DNA of 27,008 nucleotides from Nitrososphaerota archaeon (lineage in GTDB: Archaea; Thermoproteota; Nitrososphaeria; Nitrososphaerales; CADDZS01). The notes beneath the pieces are model-generated. The model was given only the letters and a program-made list of their open reading frames with translations, ran no database searches and was not told the DNA's origin. The stretch is taken from contig JABDCJ010000035.1 in the NCBI GenBank assembly GCA_013288145.1, forward strand, positions 1-27,008. The letters are read 5' to 3'. A program made the position numbers and the translations under genes. The stretch's first letter is position 1. The number at the start of each line of letters is the position of its first letter. This document shows positions 16,948 through 23,562 of this stretch, piece after piece.

Positions 16948-17514
16948 ATGCGAATAACTCGCAACCACATTCAAGACACCATCGAGCTTCCCCTCTCTTT
17001 GGACAAAGGTAGCCTAATTGATTTTGAGACAACCGGTTTTCCTTGGATTAACGGCTGCGAGATCGTCACGCTTGGATATTTTTCTAATAACGACATTGTG
17101 ATCACCCAGCGCCGCACTCGCACAAAACACGACTACTATGTCGAGATTTCCAAAATCCTCGACAGCCTTCCCCGTCCCTTCTTTTCTTACAACACTCTTT
17201 TCGAAGGTTCTGTTATGAGAAATCTGTTGAACATCTCCGTTCAACCAGATCTTCTCGTTGACATCATGAAACCTTGGCGGCGAAAGGCCGAAGCAAAGGG
17301 AATGAAGTGGCCGAAGCTCGACGAGCTCATGAGCGAACCGGAAGACTACTTCAAAGATCAAAAGATCTGTGGAAAAGATATTCCCAAGATGTGGAGCACC
17401 TACCTGAAAGTTGGGACCGAATCCTACCTGAAGCGTATTATGGAGCACTGTCTGAGCGACATGCTCCGAGAAGCAATTCTCCTGTTACGTTATCATCCTT
17501 CATCCGCTATTTAG
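16948..17514 (+). CDS. RNase H-like 3'-5' exonuclease (YprB/RNase_H_2-like)
   Basis: The 188-residue protein fits a DnaQ-type exonuclease fold. LIDFETTG gives Asp25 and Glu27 (ExoI motif). FFSYNTLFEG (78-87) resembles ExoII. DIMKPWRRKAEAKGMKWPKL with Asp105 resembles the segment before the third motif, and HCLSDMLREAILLL gives Asp171 (ExoIII). This pattern matches predicted YprB-like nucleases. Such enzymes trim DNA or RNA 3' ends with two metal ions. It is followed after 13 bases by a small HExxH gene, so the two are probably co-transcribed. Divergence from the DUF2321/nuclease gene suggests a defence setting. The start is the first ATG; I see no clear TATA box. Confidence 0.65.
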   Translation: MRITRNHIQDTIELPLSLDKGSLIDFETTGFPWINGCEIVTLGYFSNNDIVITQRRTRTKHDYYVEISKILDSLPRPFFSYNTLFEGSVMRNLLNISVQPDLLVDIMKPWRRKAEAKGMKWPKLDELMSEPEDYFKDQKICGKDIPKMWSTYLKVGTESYLKRIMEHCLSDMLREAILLLRYHPSSAI

Positions 17515-17527
17515 AAAGAATCCGATC

Positions 17528-17911
17528 TTGCAACTTGTCCCTTTCGAATACAACATCGGTTCCATCCAAGACGATTTTCTCGAATGGATGGAAAGACATC
17601 GAAAGGCCGACTACTTATTTCTCATAGACGAGGCAATCGGCTTCGCCTATGTCCGACCTCTCGCCAAACTATGGGTCGTCGATGTCGGCCACATCGCTGT
17701 CCTAATTTCAAAAGTAGAGGCTCCTGCCTCCCAAGATCTTTTGATCAGTCGCGTCATCTACAGGGTGAACGACTGCGTTGTCCACGAATTGATTCATACG
17801 TGCGACATCTTACATGCACCCAACACGCTAGACTTTCAAGATATCGAGGATGGCATCGAAGTAAATCAATCGATCTATTATTCCGTCGTTAGGAAATTAA
17901 TCTCTTCGTGA
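17528..17911 (+). CDS. Small hypothetical protein with an HExxH (zincin-like) motif
   Basis: The 127-residue protein starts at a TTG 13 bases after the exonuclease stop. It contains VVHELIHTCDI with His86, Glu87 and His90, followed by Glu107 and Glu111 in IEDGIE, at distances that suit a third zinc ligand. The N-terminal half alternates hydrophobic strands and short helices (YLFLIDEAIGFAYVRP, KLWVVDVGHIAVLI). I do not recognise the family. The codon pattern and the motif favour this frame over the two overlapping plus-strand frames here. It is small for an active protease, so it could be a toxin-like or regulatory metalloprotein. Pairing with the exonuclease suggests a two-gene unit. The frame has no closer upstream ATG, GTG or TTG. 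Confidence 0.5.
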   Translation: MQLVPFEYNIGSIQDDFLEWMERHRKADYLFLIDEAIGFAYVRPLAKLWVVDVGHIAVLISKVEAPASQDLLISRVIYRVNDCVVHELIHTCDILHAPNTLDFQDIEDGIEVNQSIYYSVVRKLISS

Positions 17912-17963
17912 CACTTGTCTCGTAGATTGCATTTTCTTCAGTTGTTAGTTGATCAAAGCAATC

Positions 17964-18632
17964 TCACAGATATTCGCCATTCTCCTCTTCGCTAGAATCA
18001 ACAGAAAATACCTTATCAAATCTAGATAGCGAAGTCGGCCTTAGGAGCTCTTGATTGTAGTGAACAAATTTTCTTAACAAGGGTTGGGATTTCCATGAAT
18101 TGGAAATCTGGTCGTTTTGAATGGCTGCCTCAACGATCTTTTTCATTCGAAATCTGTTTAGCTGTTTTCTCGGAATAAAAACTAAGATTCTTGTGACTAT
18201 AGCAGCATCATCAAAACTAGAGCATTTTGAAAATCGCGCGATAAAAGAGTCAACATCTAATTTTCCCTTTTCAGCTATTCTCTCAGCGATCTGAAGGACT
18301 CCCTCTACTGCTTCGTTATTATCCCATCTAAGGGCTTGGTATTTCCCTATGAACCCGTATGGAGCCTTATCAACGCTTACAGGAATGATACTTTTTCTAA
18401 GAGCGAGTGCGAACCCGCTTTCCTGATCTGTCCAATCCGATTTGGAGAAATTCCTACTTACAATCGGGATGAATACCTTGCAATTTCGGAGTGCAATCCT
18501 GATCTCCTTCTCCCAAAGCGATGTTGGTTTGATATCATCTTGAGCAATGAAAGATGTAATCGATAATCTCTTGGGAATCTGTTTTATTTTGTCTGCGATC
18601 ACATTTTCCTTGTGATGGTGACACGTGAACAA
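17964..18632 (-). CDS. TIR-domain protein with C-terminal helical region
   Basis: The 222-residue protein has a TIR domain over residues 1 to about 100: FTCHHHKENVIADKI (first strand and loop), SFIAQDDIKPTSLWEKEI, CKVFIPIVSRNFSKSDWTDQE and IIPVSVD. Glu71 in SDWTDQE sits where TIR NAD-consuming enzymes keep their catalytic glutamate. The remaining 120 residues are mostly helical. Prokaryotic TIR proteins of this size act in antiphage abortive infection by cleaving NAD+ or making signalling nucleotides. The start is TTG, and an in-frame TGA lies only 2 codons upstream, so the first strand is as short as it can be. A fragment of an RHH gene lies across this start. The AbrB-like gene precedes it on the same strand. 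Confidence 0.87.
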   Translation of the reverse strand: MFTCHHHKENVIADKIKQIPKRLSITSFIAQDDIKPTSLWEKEIRIALRNCKVFIPIVSRNFSKSDWTDQESGFALALRKSIIPVSVDKAPYGFIGKYQALRWDNNEAVEGVLQIAERIAEKGKLDVDSFIARFSKCSSFDDAAIVTRILVFIPRKQLNRFRMKKIVEAAIQNDQISNSWKSQPLLRKFVHYNQELLRPTSLSRFDKVFSVDSSEEENGEYL

Positions 18633-18687
18633 ACGACCTCAGTAATCATAACAGAGTCGCCAAAGAAATCACGTACCTTCTCATTCT
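18621..18687 (-). pseudogene. Fragment of an RHH-family gene overlapping the TIR start
   Basis: On the minus strand, one base out of frame with the TIR gene, the sequence encodes NEKVRDFFGDSVMITEVVC and then SRV. This matches GRKITDFFGDSVRTEVVCSQ in the RHH copy at 14303-14644, with high nucleotide identity (shared blocks GTGAACAAAC and CAAAGAAATCA in plus orientation). A stop lies just upstream of the fragment and the match ends where the TIR frame begins. It looks like the middle of an RHH gene cut on both sides, which suggests the TIR gene was joined here by recombination. Confidence 0.65.
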
Positions 18688-18698
18688 AAATTGAAAAA

Positions 18699-18887
18699 TC
18701 AGACAATCTTTAGTGTAATCTCAACGAGTTGCTTTTCCTTTAATCCCATCTGTCGGATGATTTCCTGTGGGATATTGAGGTACCAACCCCGAGTAACCTC
18801 ACGTGAGTATTTCTTAGATCGAGCCTTCATGTGTAGAACAGCTACGGTAAGAGTGATTTTCCGATTCGGTTGTGCTTCCTCAGTCAT
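18699..18887 (-). CDS. AbrB/SpoVT-type small DNA-binding protein
   Basis: The 62-residue protein's C-terminal part (SREVTRGWYLNIPQEIIRQM, then GLKEKQLVEITLKI) matches the swapped-hairpin AbrB fold, with the IPxEI and GLKxxxxVEI signatures. Such proteins are antitoxins or transition regulators that bind DNA as dimers. No VapC or MazF follows. The next gene on the strand is the TIR gene 66 bases downstream, across the RHH fragment, so the AbrB promoter may also transcribe TIR. The ATG at 18887 faces the palindrome-rich region shared with the gene at 19161. Confidence 0.7.
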   Translation of the reverse strand: MTEEAQPNRKITLTVAVLHMKARSKKYSREVTRGWYLNIPQEIIRQMGLKEKQLVEITLKIV

Positions 18888-18978
18888 GCGTTAAGGCACC
18901 TTTTGGTCCACGTCTTTGCAAGGGTAACAAAATCCCTCGAGGCCATGGTGCCAAGAGGGAACATTGATGGAATTGTAT

Positions 18979-19013
18979 GCTTCAAATTTTTCAATTGAAA
19001 ATTCAGCTGAAGC
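18979..19013. promoter_or_regulatory. Long interrupted palindrome in the divergent intergenic region
   Basis: GCTTCA (18979-18984) pairs with TGAAGC (19008-19013), and the centre holds the perfect palindrome TTTTCAATTGAAAA (18988-19001). It lies about 90 bases upstream of the AbrB-like gene. It could be an operator or form an RNA hairpin. Confidence 0.45.
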
Positions 19014-19066
19014 AAGTTAAAGAAATCTTTGTTCAGTAAAATTCACTCTCAGCAATTGGTCAAGCG

Positions 19067-19079
19067 AAATCTGAGATTT
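19067..19079. promoter_or_regulatory. Palindrome AAATCT-G-AGATTT, site 1 of a pair
   Basis: This is a perfect 6+1+6 palindrome. The same core recurs at 19108-19124, 43 bases away centre to centre, a whole number of helical turns. It is a candidate distal operator for the gene at 19161. Confidence 0.6.
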
Positions 19080-19107
19080 TGAATTTGTTAATGAATTGCC
19101 AGCGCTC

Positions 19108-19130
19108 GAAAATCTCAGATTTTCTTAAAG
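19108..19130 (+). promoter_or_regulatory. Palindrome site 2 abutting the TATA box of the gene at 19161
   Basis: GAAAATCT-C-AGATTTTC (19108-19124) is a perfect 8+1+8 palindrome. It runs directly into the TATA-like CTTAAAG (19124-19130), which lies about 34 bases before the ATG at 19161. A protein bound here would cover the TFB recognition element, so either repression or TFB recruitment is plausible. Confidence 0.65.
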
Positions 19131-19160
19131 GTATAGATTAGTCCAATTGCCTAAAACGTA

Positions 19161-19604
19161 ATGTCTACCCAATCCCGCAAAAAGTCTCGCAACGTCGTGG
19201 AGTGGTTCGCACAGAACGGACCTGCCACTGCAAAAGAGTATGCGCGAGAATTTGCTAATGTAAGAAACGAGCAAGCTTGTAAATCAGAAATCCACACAGC
19301 GTGGACTAGGCACCAGCTCTCACGTGTCGTTACAATAGAGAAACAAAAACCCGTTTGGTTCTACTACACTAATGAGGAACAGCTTTACTTGCCGTCGAGC
19401 AAGGAAATCTACGTTCCTCTCAGGAGACTGGACGAAATGAAAAGGGCAGTGGTCATTCACGCCATTCAGCAGCTAATAAGTCACAAAGGTCGCCGAGGCA
19501 CAATTGATATGGTTGCAAAAATAGCCGGATATTCGACCCATGAAATTGAGAACGAGGTCTACGCCGTTGCTCCAAGTCTAAAATTCCAAATTTACAAAGA
19601 ATAA
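19161..19604 (+). CDS. Hypothetical regulator with two helix-turn-helix-like segments
   Basis: The 147-residue protein has a basic N-terminus, then a winged-helix-like segment (about 10-65: NVVEWFAQNGPATAKEYARE, then SEIHTAWTRHQLSRVVTIEK and the wing KPVWFYYT). A second HTH-like segment occupies about 95-135 (AVVIHAIQQLISHKGRRGTI, then VAKIAGYSTHEIENEVYAV). I do not recognise a named family. The start is supported by a TATA-like box at 19124-19130. The two matching palindromes just upstream make autoregulation likely, though the AbrB-like protein is another candidate binder. No partner gene follows closely on the plus strand. Confidence 0.6.
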   Translation: MSTQSRKKSRNVVEWFAQNGPATAKEYAREFANVRNEQACKSEIHTAWTRHQLSRVVTIEKQKPVWFYYTNEEQLYLPSSKEIYVPLRRLDEMKRAVVIHAIQQLISHKGRRGTIDMVAKIAGYSTHEIENEVYAVAPSLKFQIYKE

Positions 19605-19993
19605 TAGTTTGAAAAGATATGGCCACAAACGCACGGCGTTCACATATTTTTCTAAATACTATGAGCACCTGATGGCAACAGATTTTACCTAATATTTTGA
19701 TAATTCCTTGAATTTTCGGTAGCTGGGACTCGCACGAACTAACGCTCTTTGATGTGTAATAGCTCGCGACGAGAAAAGAAAATTATTGATCCTCCCCCTG
19801 ACAGATCCTATCAGTTTCACGCTTGGGGCCATTCGTGGACAATCTAGCGGACACGGCGGACATCATGACGGACACCATGGACGCGTGAAAAGATGCTTAT
19901 GAGAGTTCCAAGAGAAATAGTTAGGGCAGACACGATTGTTGAGTTCGCAAAAGGTAAAGTAGTAGTTTCACTGATCACAGTATATCGAAAGAA
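19605..19993. other. 389-base gap with a GGACA repeat cluster
   Basis: I see no convincing gene. The notable structure is GGACA at 19837, 19849, 19858 and 19870 with GGACG at 19879, spaced 12, 9, 12 and 9 bases. The spacing being multiples of three and the frame GTG (19835) to TGA (19888) make a 17-codon Asp-rich reading possible. A second short frame from ATG 19893 runs into the next gene. The TATA-like signal for the gene at 19994 is weak (GGTAAAG at 19953-19959, about 38 bases before its ATG). Confidence 0.4.
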
Positions 19994-21517
19994 ATGTCCG
20001 AAACAAATTCTGCAATCAGGGCCACGGTAATAGATCTCTGGTTTCACAAAGATTTGTCTGCTCGTCAGATAGAGCCATTAGTGCCGCGGAAAAAAACTTG
20101 GATCTCCGAGACCATCCAGGAGTACCGAAAGAGCGATCCAACCATTGATGAGCTCAAGGGCTTCTACCAGATGGTCAAGAAGAACAAAATCAACCCTCGC
20201 GACTTACCGAGAATAGTCGTATTCAAAGGAAAACTGGACGGCTTGAACTTCGCCACAGACAGCCTCCCCGGTTGCCTAAAGATTCTCGCGTCATTTCCCG
20301 ACAATTCGGAGGAGGCGGTAGCAGCAGGTCTTTTGATGATCGATCTTCAGGCAGAAGAGGGGAAGACCTTTACCGAACTCACCACCGAGTTTCCTATACT
20401 TGCTGCAAATGTCAAATCCCTTCGGGAAAAAGAGACTAGCCTCACCAAGACTGTAGAGCAGCTGGAGAAGATAGTTCCCGAACATGAAAGACTTCTGGAA
20501 CTTTCGAAAAAGTTGAAGGAAAGAGGTCTCTCAAACTATGACACGCTCGATCGCTGGATCGATCGTCAGCGCAAGTTGGATGAGCTTGACTTTACAGAGC
20601 AGGCAGCCGATTCACTGGCCAGGGAACTCGCTGCGAACAAAACTACGCCGATTGAGTCGGCCAAGATTGTGACCGGTATCCTTGTGGAACATAATTCTTT
20701 GTCGGATGCAATTTCTGTCGAGAAAAGGAATCTGAACGAGCTAGATCAACAAGTCAATCGCGCGCGTTCGACGATCAAAGACTATCAGACTAGTATTGAT
20801 TCGATGAAGACGACCTTGTCGAAGCTGAACGTCGAAGCTGAATCTCAGAAAGAAGCGATTGCCGAAAGCCAGAGTGAAATTGACTTTTCGCGCGCATTCA
20901 CATCCCTAGCCAAAGATCCACGATTTCTTACGAACTCGCAGATCGATACGTTAAGTTCAAACCTCCAAGAAATAAAGCGAGCAAGAGAAAGTGGGTTAAC
21001 GCATCTCTCAGATGCAAATGCTCAAACTTCCAAGGAATCTCTGCTGCAGGGCTTGGTCGACATTGTCAAGCTTGATGTTGTTAGAAAGTCGGAGTTTGAG
21101 CAGCTCAGCGAAAAGTACGAGATACTTTCCAAGCAGTCTCGAAAAGATAAGTCAGACCTAAACGAGAATGCATCGGAGTTAACTAAACTTCGATTGGAGA
21201 AGGAAAGCATGGTAAAGGTGGATGCACAACGAGGCCTTCAGGATCTCGTTTTACTCGGAGTGAACGATGTGCTCTCAGGGTTCCAGACAAACTTTGGAAA
21301 AATTCCCGTCTATTGCATTTGTCCCAGATGTAAGGGTCGCCGGGGGCCCCAGAGGATCGACTCCACCAACTTCAAGGCCAGCTTCAACTTTACTTGCAAA
21401 TATTGCAGTGAGGAGTCTCATCCCTCAATTCAACAATTGTACCTTACCACGCTGAAACTTACGCTAGGGGCGGAATCTGAGCCGCCACGGCCGAAGTACG
21501 CGCTAACCGAAGAATAG
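19994..21517 (+). CDS. HTH / coiled-coil / zinc-ribbon protein of unknown function
   Basis: The 507-residue protein begins with a helix-turn-helix-like segment (about 5-48: ATVIDLWFHKDLSARQIEPL followed by KTWISETIQEY) resembling transposase or resolvase HTH domains. Long heptad-rich helices follow at about 140-178, 240-300 and 360-410. It ends with a zinc ribbon, Cys443-x2-Cys446 and Cys468-x2-Cys471, followed by a short tail. There is no catalytic domain, Walker motif or RNase H triad. The layout suggests a dimeric DNA-tethering protein, for example a chromosome or plasmid organiser, or an accessory protein of an integrated element. I cannot assign a family. It is on the plus strand with no operon partner; the next gene starts 262 bases later. 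Confidence 0.7.
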   Translation: MSETNSAIRATVIDLWFHKDLSARQIEPLVPRKKTWISETIQEYRKSDPTIDELKGFYQMVKKNKINPRDLPRIVVFKGKLDGLNFATDSLPGCLKILASFPDNSEEAVAAGLLMIDLQAEEGKTFTELTTEFPILAANVKSLREKETSLTKTVEQLEKIVPEHERLLELSKKLKERGLSNYDTLDRWIDRQRKLDELDFTEQAADSLARELAANKTTPIESAKIVTGILVEHNSLSDAISVEKRNLNELDQQVNRARSTIKDYQTSIDSMKTTLSKLNVEAESQKEAIAESQSEIDFSRAFTSLAKDPRFLTNSQIDTLSSNLQEIKRARESGLTHLSDANAQTSKESLLQGLVDIVKLDVVRKSEFEQLSEKYEILSKQSRKDKSDLNENASELTKLRLEKESMVKVDAQRGLQDLVLLGVNDVLSGFQTNFGKIPVYCICPRCKGRRGPQRIDSTNFKASFNFTCKYCSEESHPSIQQLYLTTLKLTLGAESEPPRPKYALTEE

Positions 21518-21779
21518 GGGAGCCAGCTATTCTAGCATATTGCATACCAGTGCCATATCGAAGCTTTCAAAAGAACTCCATCCTCGGTTGCTGACTGCTA
21601 CAAGATGGGTTTTTCGATGAGCTGATTGAATGCTTTATCGTCTTCGATCGAAGAAAATCGTAGGTAACAGAAGGCCAGTACAGTTTAGAGAAAGTACTCT
21701 TTGAAATCCAACTCTCCATTCGTCTTCTAACTCCGTTAGACTCTTTATTCGCTATACCGCATCCCATCACGGAAAAATA

Positions 21780-22286
21780 TTGGAAATCTCCATAGACATT
21801 GGAACCGGGATCCTCGACGGAATCAGCAAGGGGCTGGACGCAATCGGTCCCAACGTCGAACAGGTCTTCTACACCGAGATGATGCTCTCGCACAACCTGA
21901 CCAAAAACGAGATCCTCGACCGGCCCGAGGAATTCACTGAGGCAATGTCCAAGTTTTTCAGGGTCGGCACCTCGCTGGTCGAGCGGACCATCGGCCAGGA
22001 AATAGTGAAGAACTTTGGCATCCCGGTCTCCCCCGGACTGAACTTTAAGACCGCACTGGAGATTGTGATGAAACTCCCGGCTCCCTCAAAGTTCAAAACG
22101 TTCACTCAAGTATACGACCCCACTTACTGCAAGACGTGTCAGAAGATAGGCAGAGCAGATCCCACGGTTGCGAGAGTAGCATTCAGTGACTGCCAAGAGC
22201 ACTATACGAAACGGGTACTGAGACTGAAAAAGTACGTCCGGATGGAAGGCAACGTGAAAGTTCATCCGATGTGGAATAGTGGATAA
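21780..22286 (+). CDS. NitrOD5-like domain protein with C-terminal CxxC/CxxH motif
   Basis: The 168-residue protein's residues 10-85 (GILDGISKGLDAIGPNVEQV, then NLTKNEILDRPEEFTEAMSK and LVERTIGQEIVKNFG) resemble the NitrOD5 output domain known from thaumarchaeal proteins. The match is from memory. The C-terminus carries Cys117-x2-Cys120 and Cys138-x2-His141, which could bind zinc. NitrOD5 domains usually accompany sensors or regulators, so a signalling role is possible. The TTG start is supported by a TATA-like CTTTATTC at 21743-21750, about 34 bases upstream. The last 16 codons recur, slightly diverged, at 23264-23319 beyond the VapBC module. Confidence 0.62.
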   Translation: MEISIDIGTGILDGISKGLDAIGPNVEQVFYTEMMLSHNLTKNEILDRPEEFTEAMSKFFRVGTSLVERTIGQEIVKNFGIPVSPGLNFKTALEIVMKLPAPSKFKTFTQVYDPTYCKTCQKIGRADPTVARVAFSDCQEHYTKRVLRLKKYVRMEGNVKVHPMWNSG

Positions 22287-22298
22287 GCTATAGATCTG

Positions 22299-22516
22299 CT
22301 ACAAATTTACGCTGTTACTTGACCCCTTAGCAAGTGCCTGCATCATCATGGGGATGACCTCGCTTGCACGCAGGACTTCTAGATAAAGCGGATTTCTCTG
22401 CTGTCCGCATGGAGCACCAAATCCCCAACTTCCTCTGCATGTGATAACTTGCCTTTCTCCCTCAGGATGACCGACAGTACGTCAGCTTCAGAATCGTATT
22501 CCAACTTATGTTTCAT
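22299..22516 (-). pseudogene. DUF2283 family protein gene, frameshifted
   Basis: From the ATG at 22516 the minus strand encodes MKHKLEYDSEADVLSVILRE and continues to GDLVLHADSR, a clear DUF2283 pattern (YDxEADVL near the start, GD then a short turn). This frame stops at 22379. One base out of frame, the rest of the domain continues as NPLYLEVLRASEVIPMMMQA and ends at a TAG at 22299-22301. A single lost base near the ADSR codons explains it. DUF2283 proteins are small and often paired with DUF4258 toxins; none is seen here. It is either a real pseudogene or a sequencing error. Confidence 0.7.
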
Positions 22517-22572
22517 ATCGGTCTCTTCTCACAGAATAGAAGGTAATTATCGATCTAGATATCTTGAAGTTT

Positions 22573-23016
22573 TCAGATTGAATTAATCGATTCGTAATCG
22601 AGGAGGTTGATAGACTGTCCGGGAAACTTTTGCAGTATCTCTCGATCATTGGTTATCAATTTTGTTCCCAGACTCATTGATGCATGAACGTAGGCAGCAT
22701 CATAGAATGTAATACCCTGTTTAACAGCGATTTTTTGAACTTCTGCAAGACTCGTAATTCTTACTTCCTCTATGCTTTCCAAGACCTCTCCCCAAAGTTC
22801 CATCATCTTTGGGACGCTCTGTAAATTTTTATCATACCGAGCCGCATTTCCGATTTCGTATTTTGTCAAGTCGAGCACTCGGATCCTACGGAGCAGATTA
22901 ACATACGCAGGGCTCTTTAGTTTCAAAAGCAGAGGGTAAAGTGCAGAAGCGTCAATCACGTATGTGCGATCTGTCTTCTTCTCGTCTTCCTCGAATTCTT
23001 TATTGCCCGAACCCAT
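22573..23016 (-). CDS. vapC: VapC-type PIN-domain ribonuclease toxin (module 1)
   Basis: The 147-residue protein has the PIN-domain acidic set: Asp22 (YVIDASAL), Glu54 (KYEIGNA), Asp106 (TFYDAAYV) and Asp124 (ITNDREIL). VapC toxins are magnesium-dependent endoribonucleases that cut tRNA or rRNA. The first 17 residues are a charged extension, possibly tied to the overlap with its antitoxin. The ATG at 23016 lies inside the antitoxin gene (61-base overlap), suggesting translational coupling. It is next to the frameshifted DUF2283 gene on the same strand. Confidence 0.9.
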   Translation of the reverse strand: MGSGNKEFEEDEKKTDRTYVIDASALYPLLLKLKSPAYVNLLRRIRVLDLTKYEIGNAARYDKNLQSVPKMMELWGEVLESIEEVRITSLAEVQKIAVKQGITFYDAAYVHASMSLGTKLITNDREILQKFPGQSINLLDYESINSI

Positions 23017-23204
23017 TCTTCTTCAGTAACTCCTTTCATCTCTTGTTTTAATTGCTCTGCAATCTCTAGAAGCCTAGCTTGTTTTTTCTGGGAGACGGCT
23101 TCCTCCAGCGCGTTTTCTACTACTCCTCGAACATCCACGCCAAGCCTGGCGGCTTCTTCTTTGACCTTCCGATTCACCCTGACGGAGATTACGTCTGACG
23201 CCAA
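22956..23204 (-). CDS. vapB: VapB-type RHH antitoxin (module 1)
   Basis: This has 82 residues from a TTG at 23204. The strand DVISVRVN followed by KVKEEAARLGVDVRGVVENA is a ribbon-helix-helix DNA-binding domain; the C-terminal half is charged (VTEEEWVRAIKNSRKTRRR), as in toxin-binding tails. A longer frame from a TTG at 23234 is possible, but that codon lies inside the TATA-like AACTTTATTTG (23232-23242). The TTG at 23204 is about 33 bases downstream of the box and gives the usual RHH N-terminus. It neutralises VapC and normally represses the operon. Confidence 0.82.
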   Translation of the reverse strand: MASDVISVRVNRKVKEEAARLGVDVRGVVENALEEAVSQKKQARLLEIAEQLKQEMKGVTEEEWVRAIKNSRKTRRRQIAHT

Positions 23205-23231
23205 TGTATACAGTAAATGTAAGCTTACATA

Positions 23232-23242
23232 CAAATAAAGTT
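23232..23242 (-). promoter_or_regulatory. TATA-like box of VapBC module 1
   Basis: The minus strand reads AACTTTATTTG, centred about 33 bases before TTG 23204. It supports the shorter antitoxin start. Confidence 0.5.
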
Positions 23243-23263
23243 TACATTGCGCTTGAAGATATA

Positions 23264-23319
23264 GGTCCGGGATGGAAGGGAACCTGAAGGTTCATCCGAT
23301 GTTCAATAGTGACTTCTGA
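23264..23319 (+). pseudogene. Tail remnant of a second NitrOD5-like gene
   Basis: The sequence encodes MEGNLKVHPMFNSDF followed by TGA and matches the tail MEGNVKVHPMWNSG of the gene ending at 22286. Nucleotide identity is high from GTCCGG onward apart from one inserted G. The body of the gene is missing; VapBC module 1 lies immediately upstream instead. The other 270 or so bases up to the next gene at 23563 hold nothing I recognise beyond a 10-bp palindrome, TAGGATCCTA. Confidence 0.7.
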
Positions 23320-23562
23320 ATCGTTCTCATAGTTACTCAATGACTTCAGAGCTCCAACAAGTCGTGGGAAAACATGAACCCACCTTCAATAAACTAGGGA
23401 TAGGATCCTAGATCCATTGAGCCGATCACAAACTCTCAGAGTAATTACCGGCATGTGCAATACATGATGCCCGTATAGAAGTATTACAGAAACGAACCGG
23501 ATTCACGAGCCATCCAAACCTAATAAACCCTGGATTTGTTACAGATCCCGGTGTGGTAATCG

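Noticed and set aside
17274..17892. Two other plus-strand frames overlapping the exonuclease and HExxH genes
   Set aside because: They are Arg-rich shadow translations; the chosen frames carry recognisable motifs.
17924..17964. AGATTGC/GCAATCT inverted repeat between the convergent HExxH and TIR genes
   Set aside because: The 27-base loop is too long for a convincing terminator and a 7-base stem is weak evidence.
19893..20030. 45-residue frame MLMRVPREIVRADTIVEFAK and onward
   Set aside because: It overlaps the start of the 507-residue gene out of frame, and the tail overlapping that gene looks like a shadow. The first 30 residues are protein-like, so it is not fully excluded.
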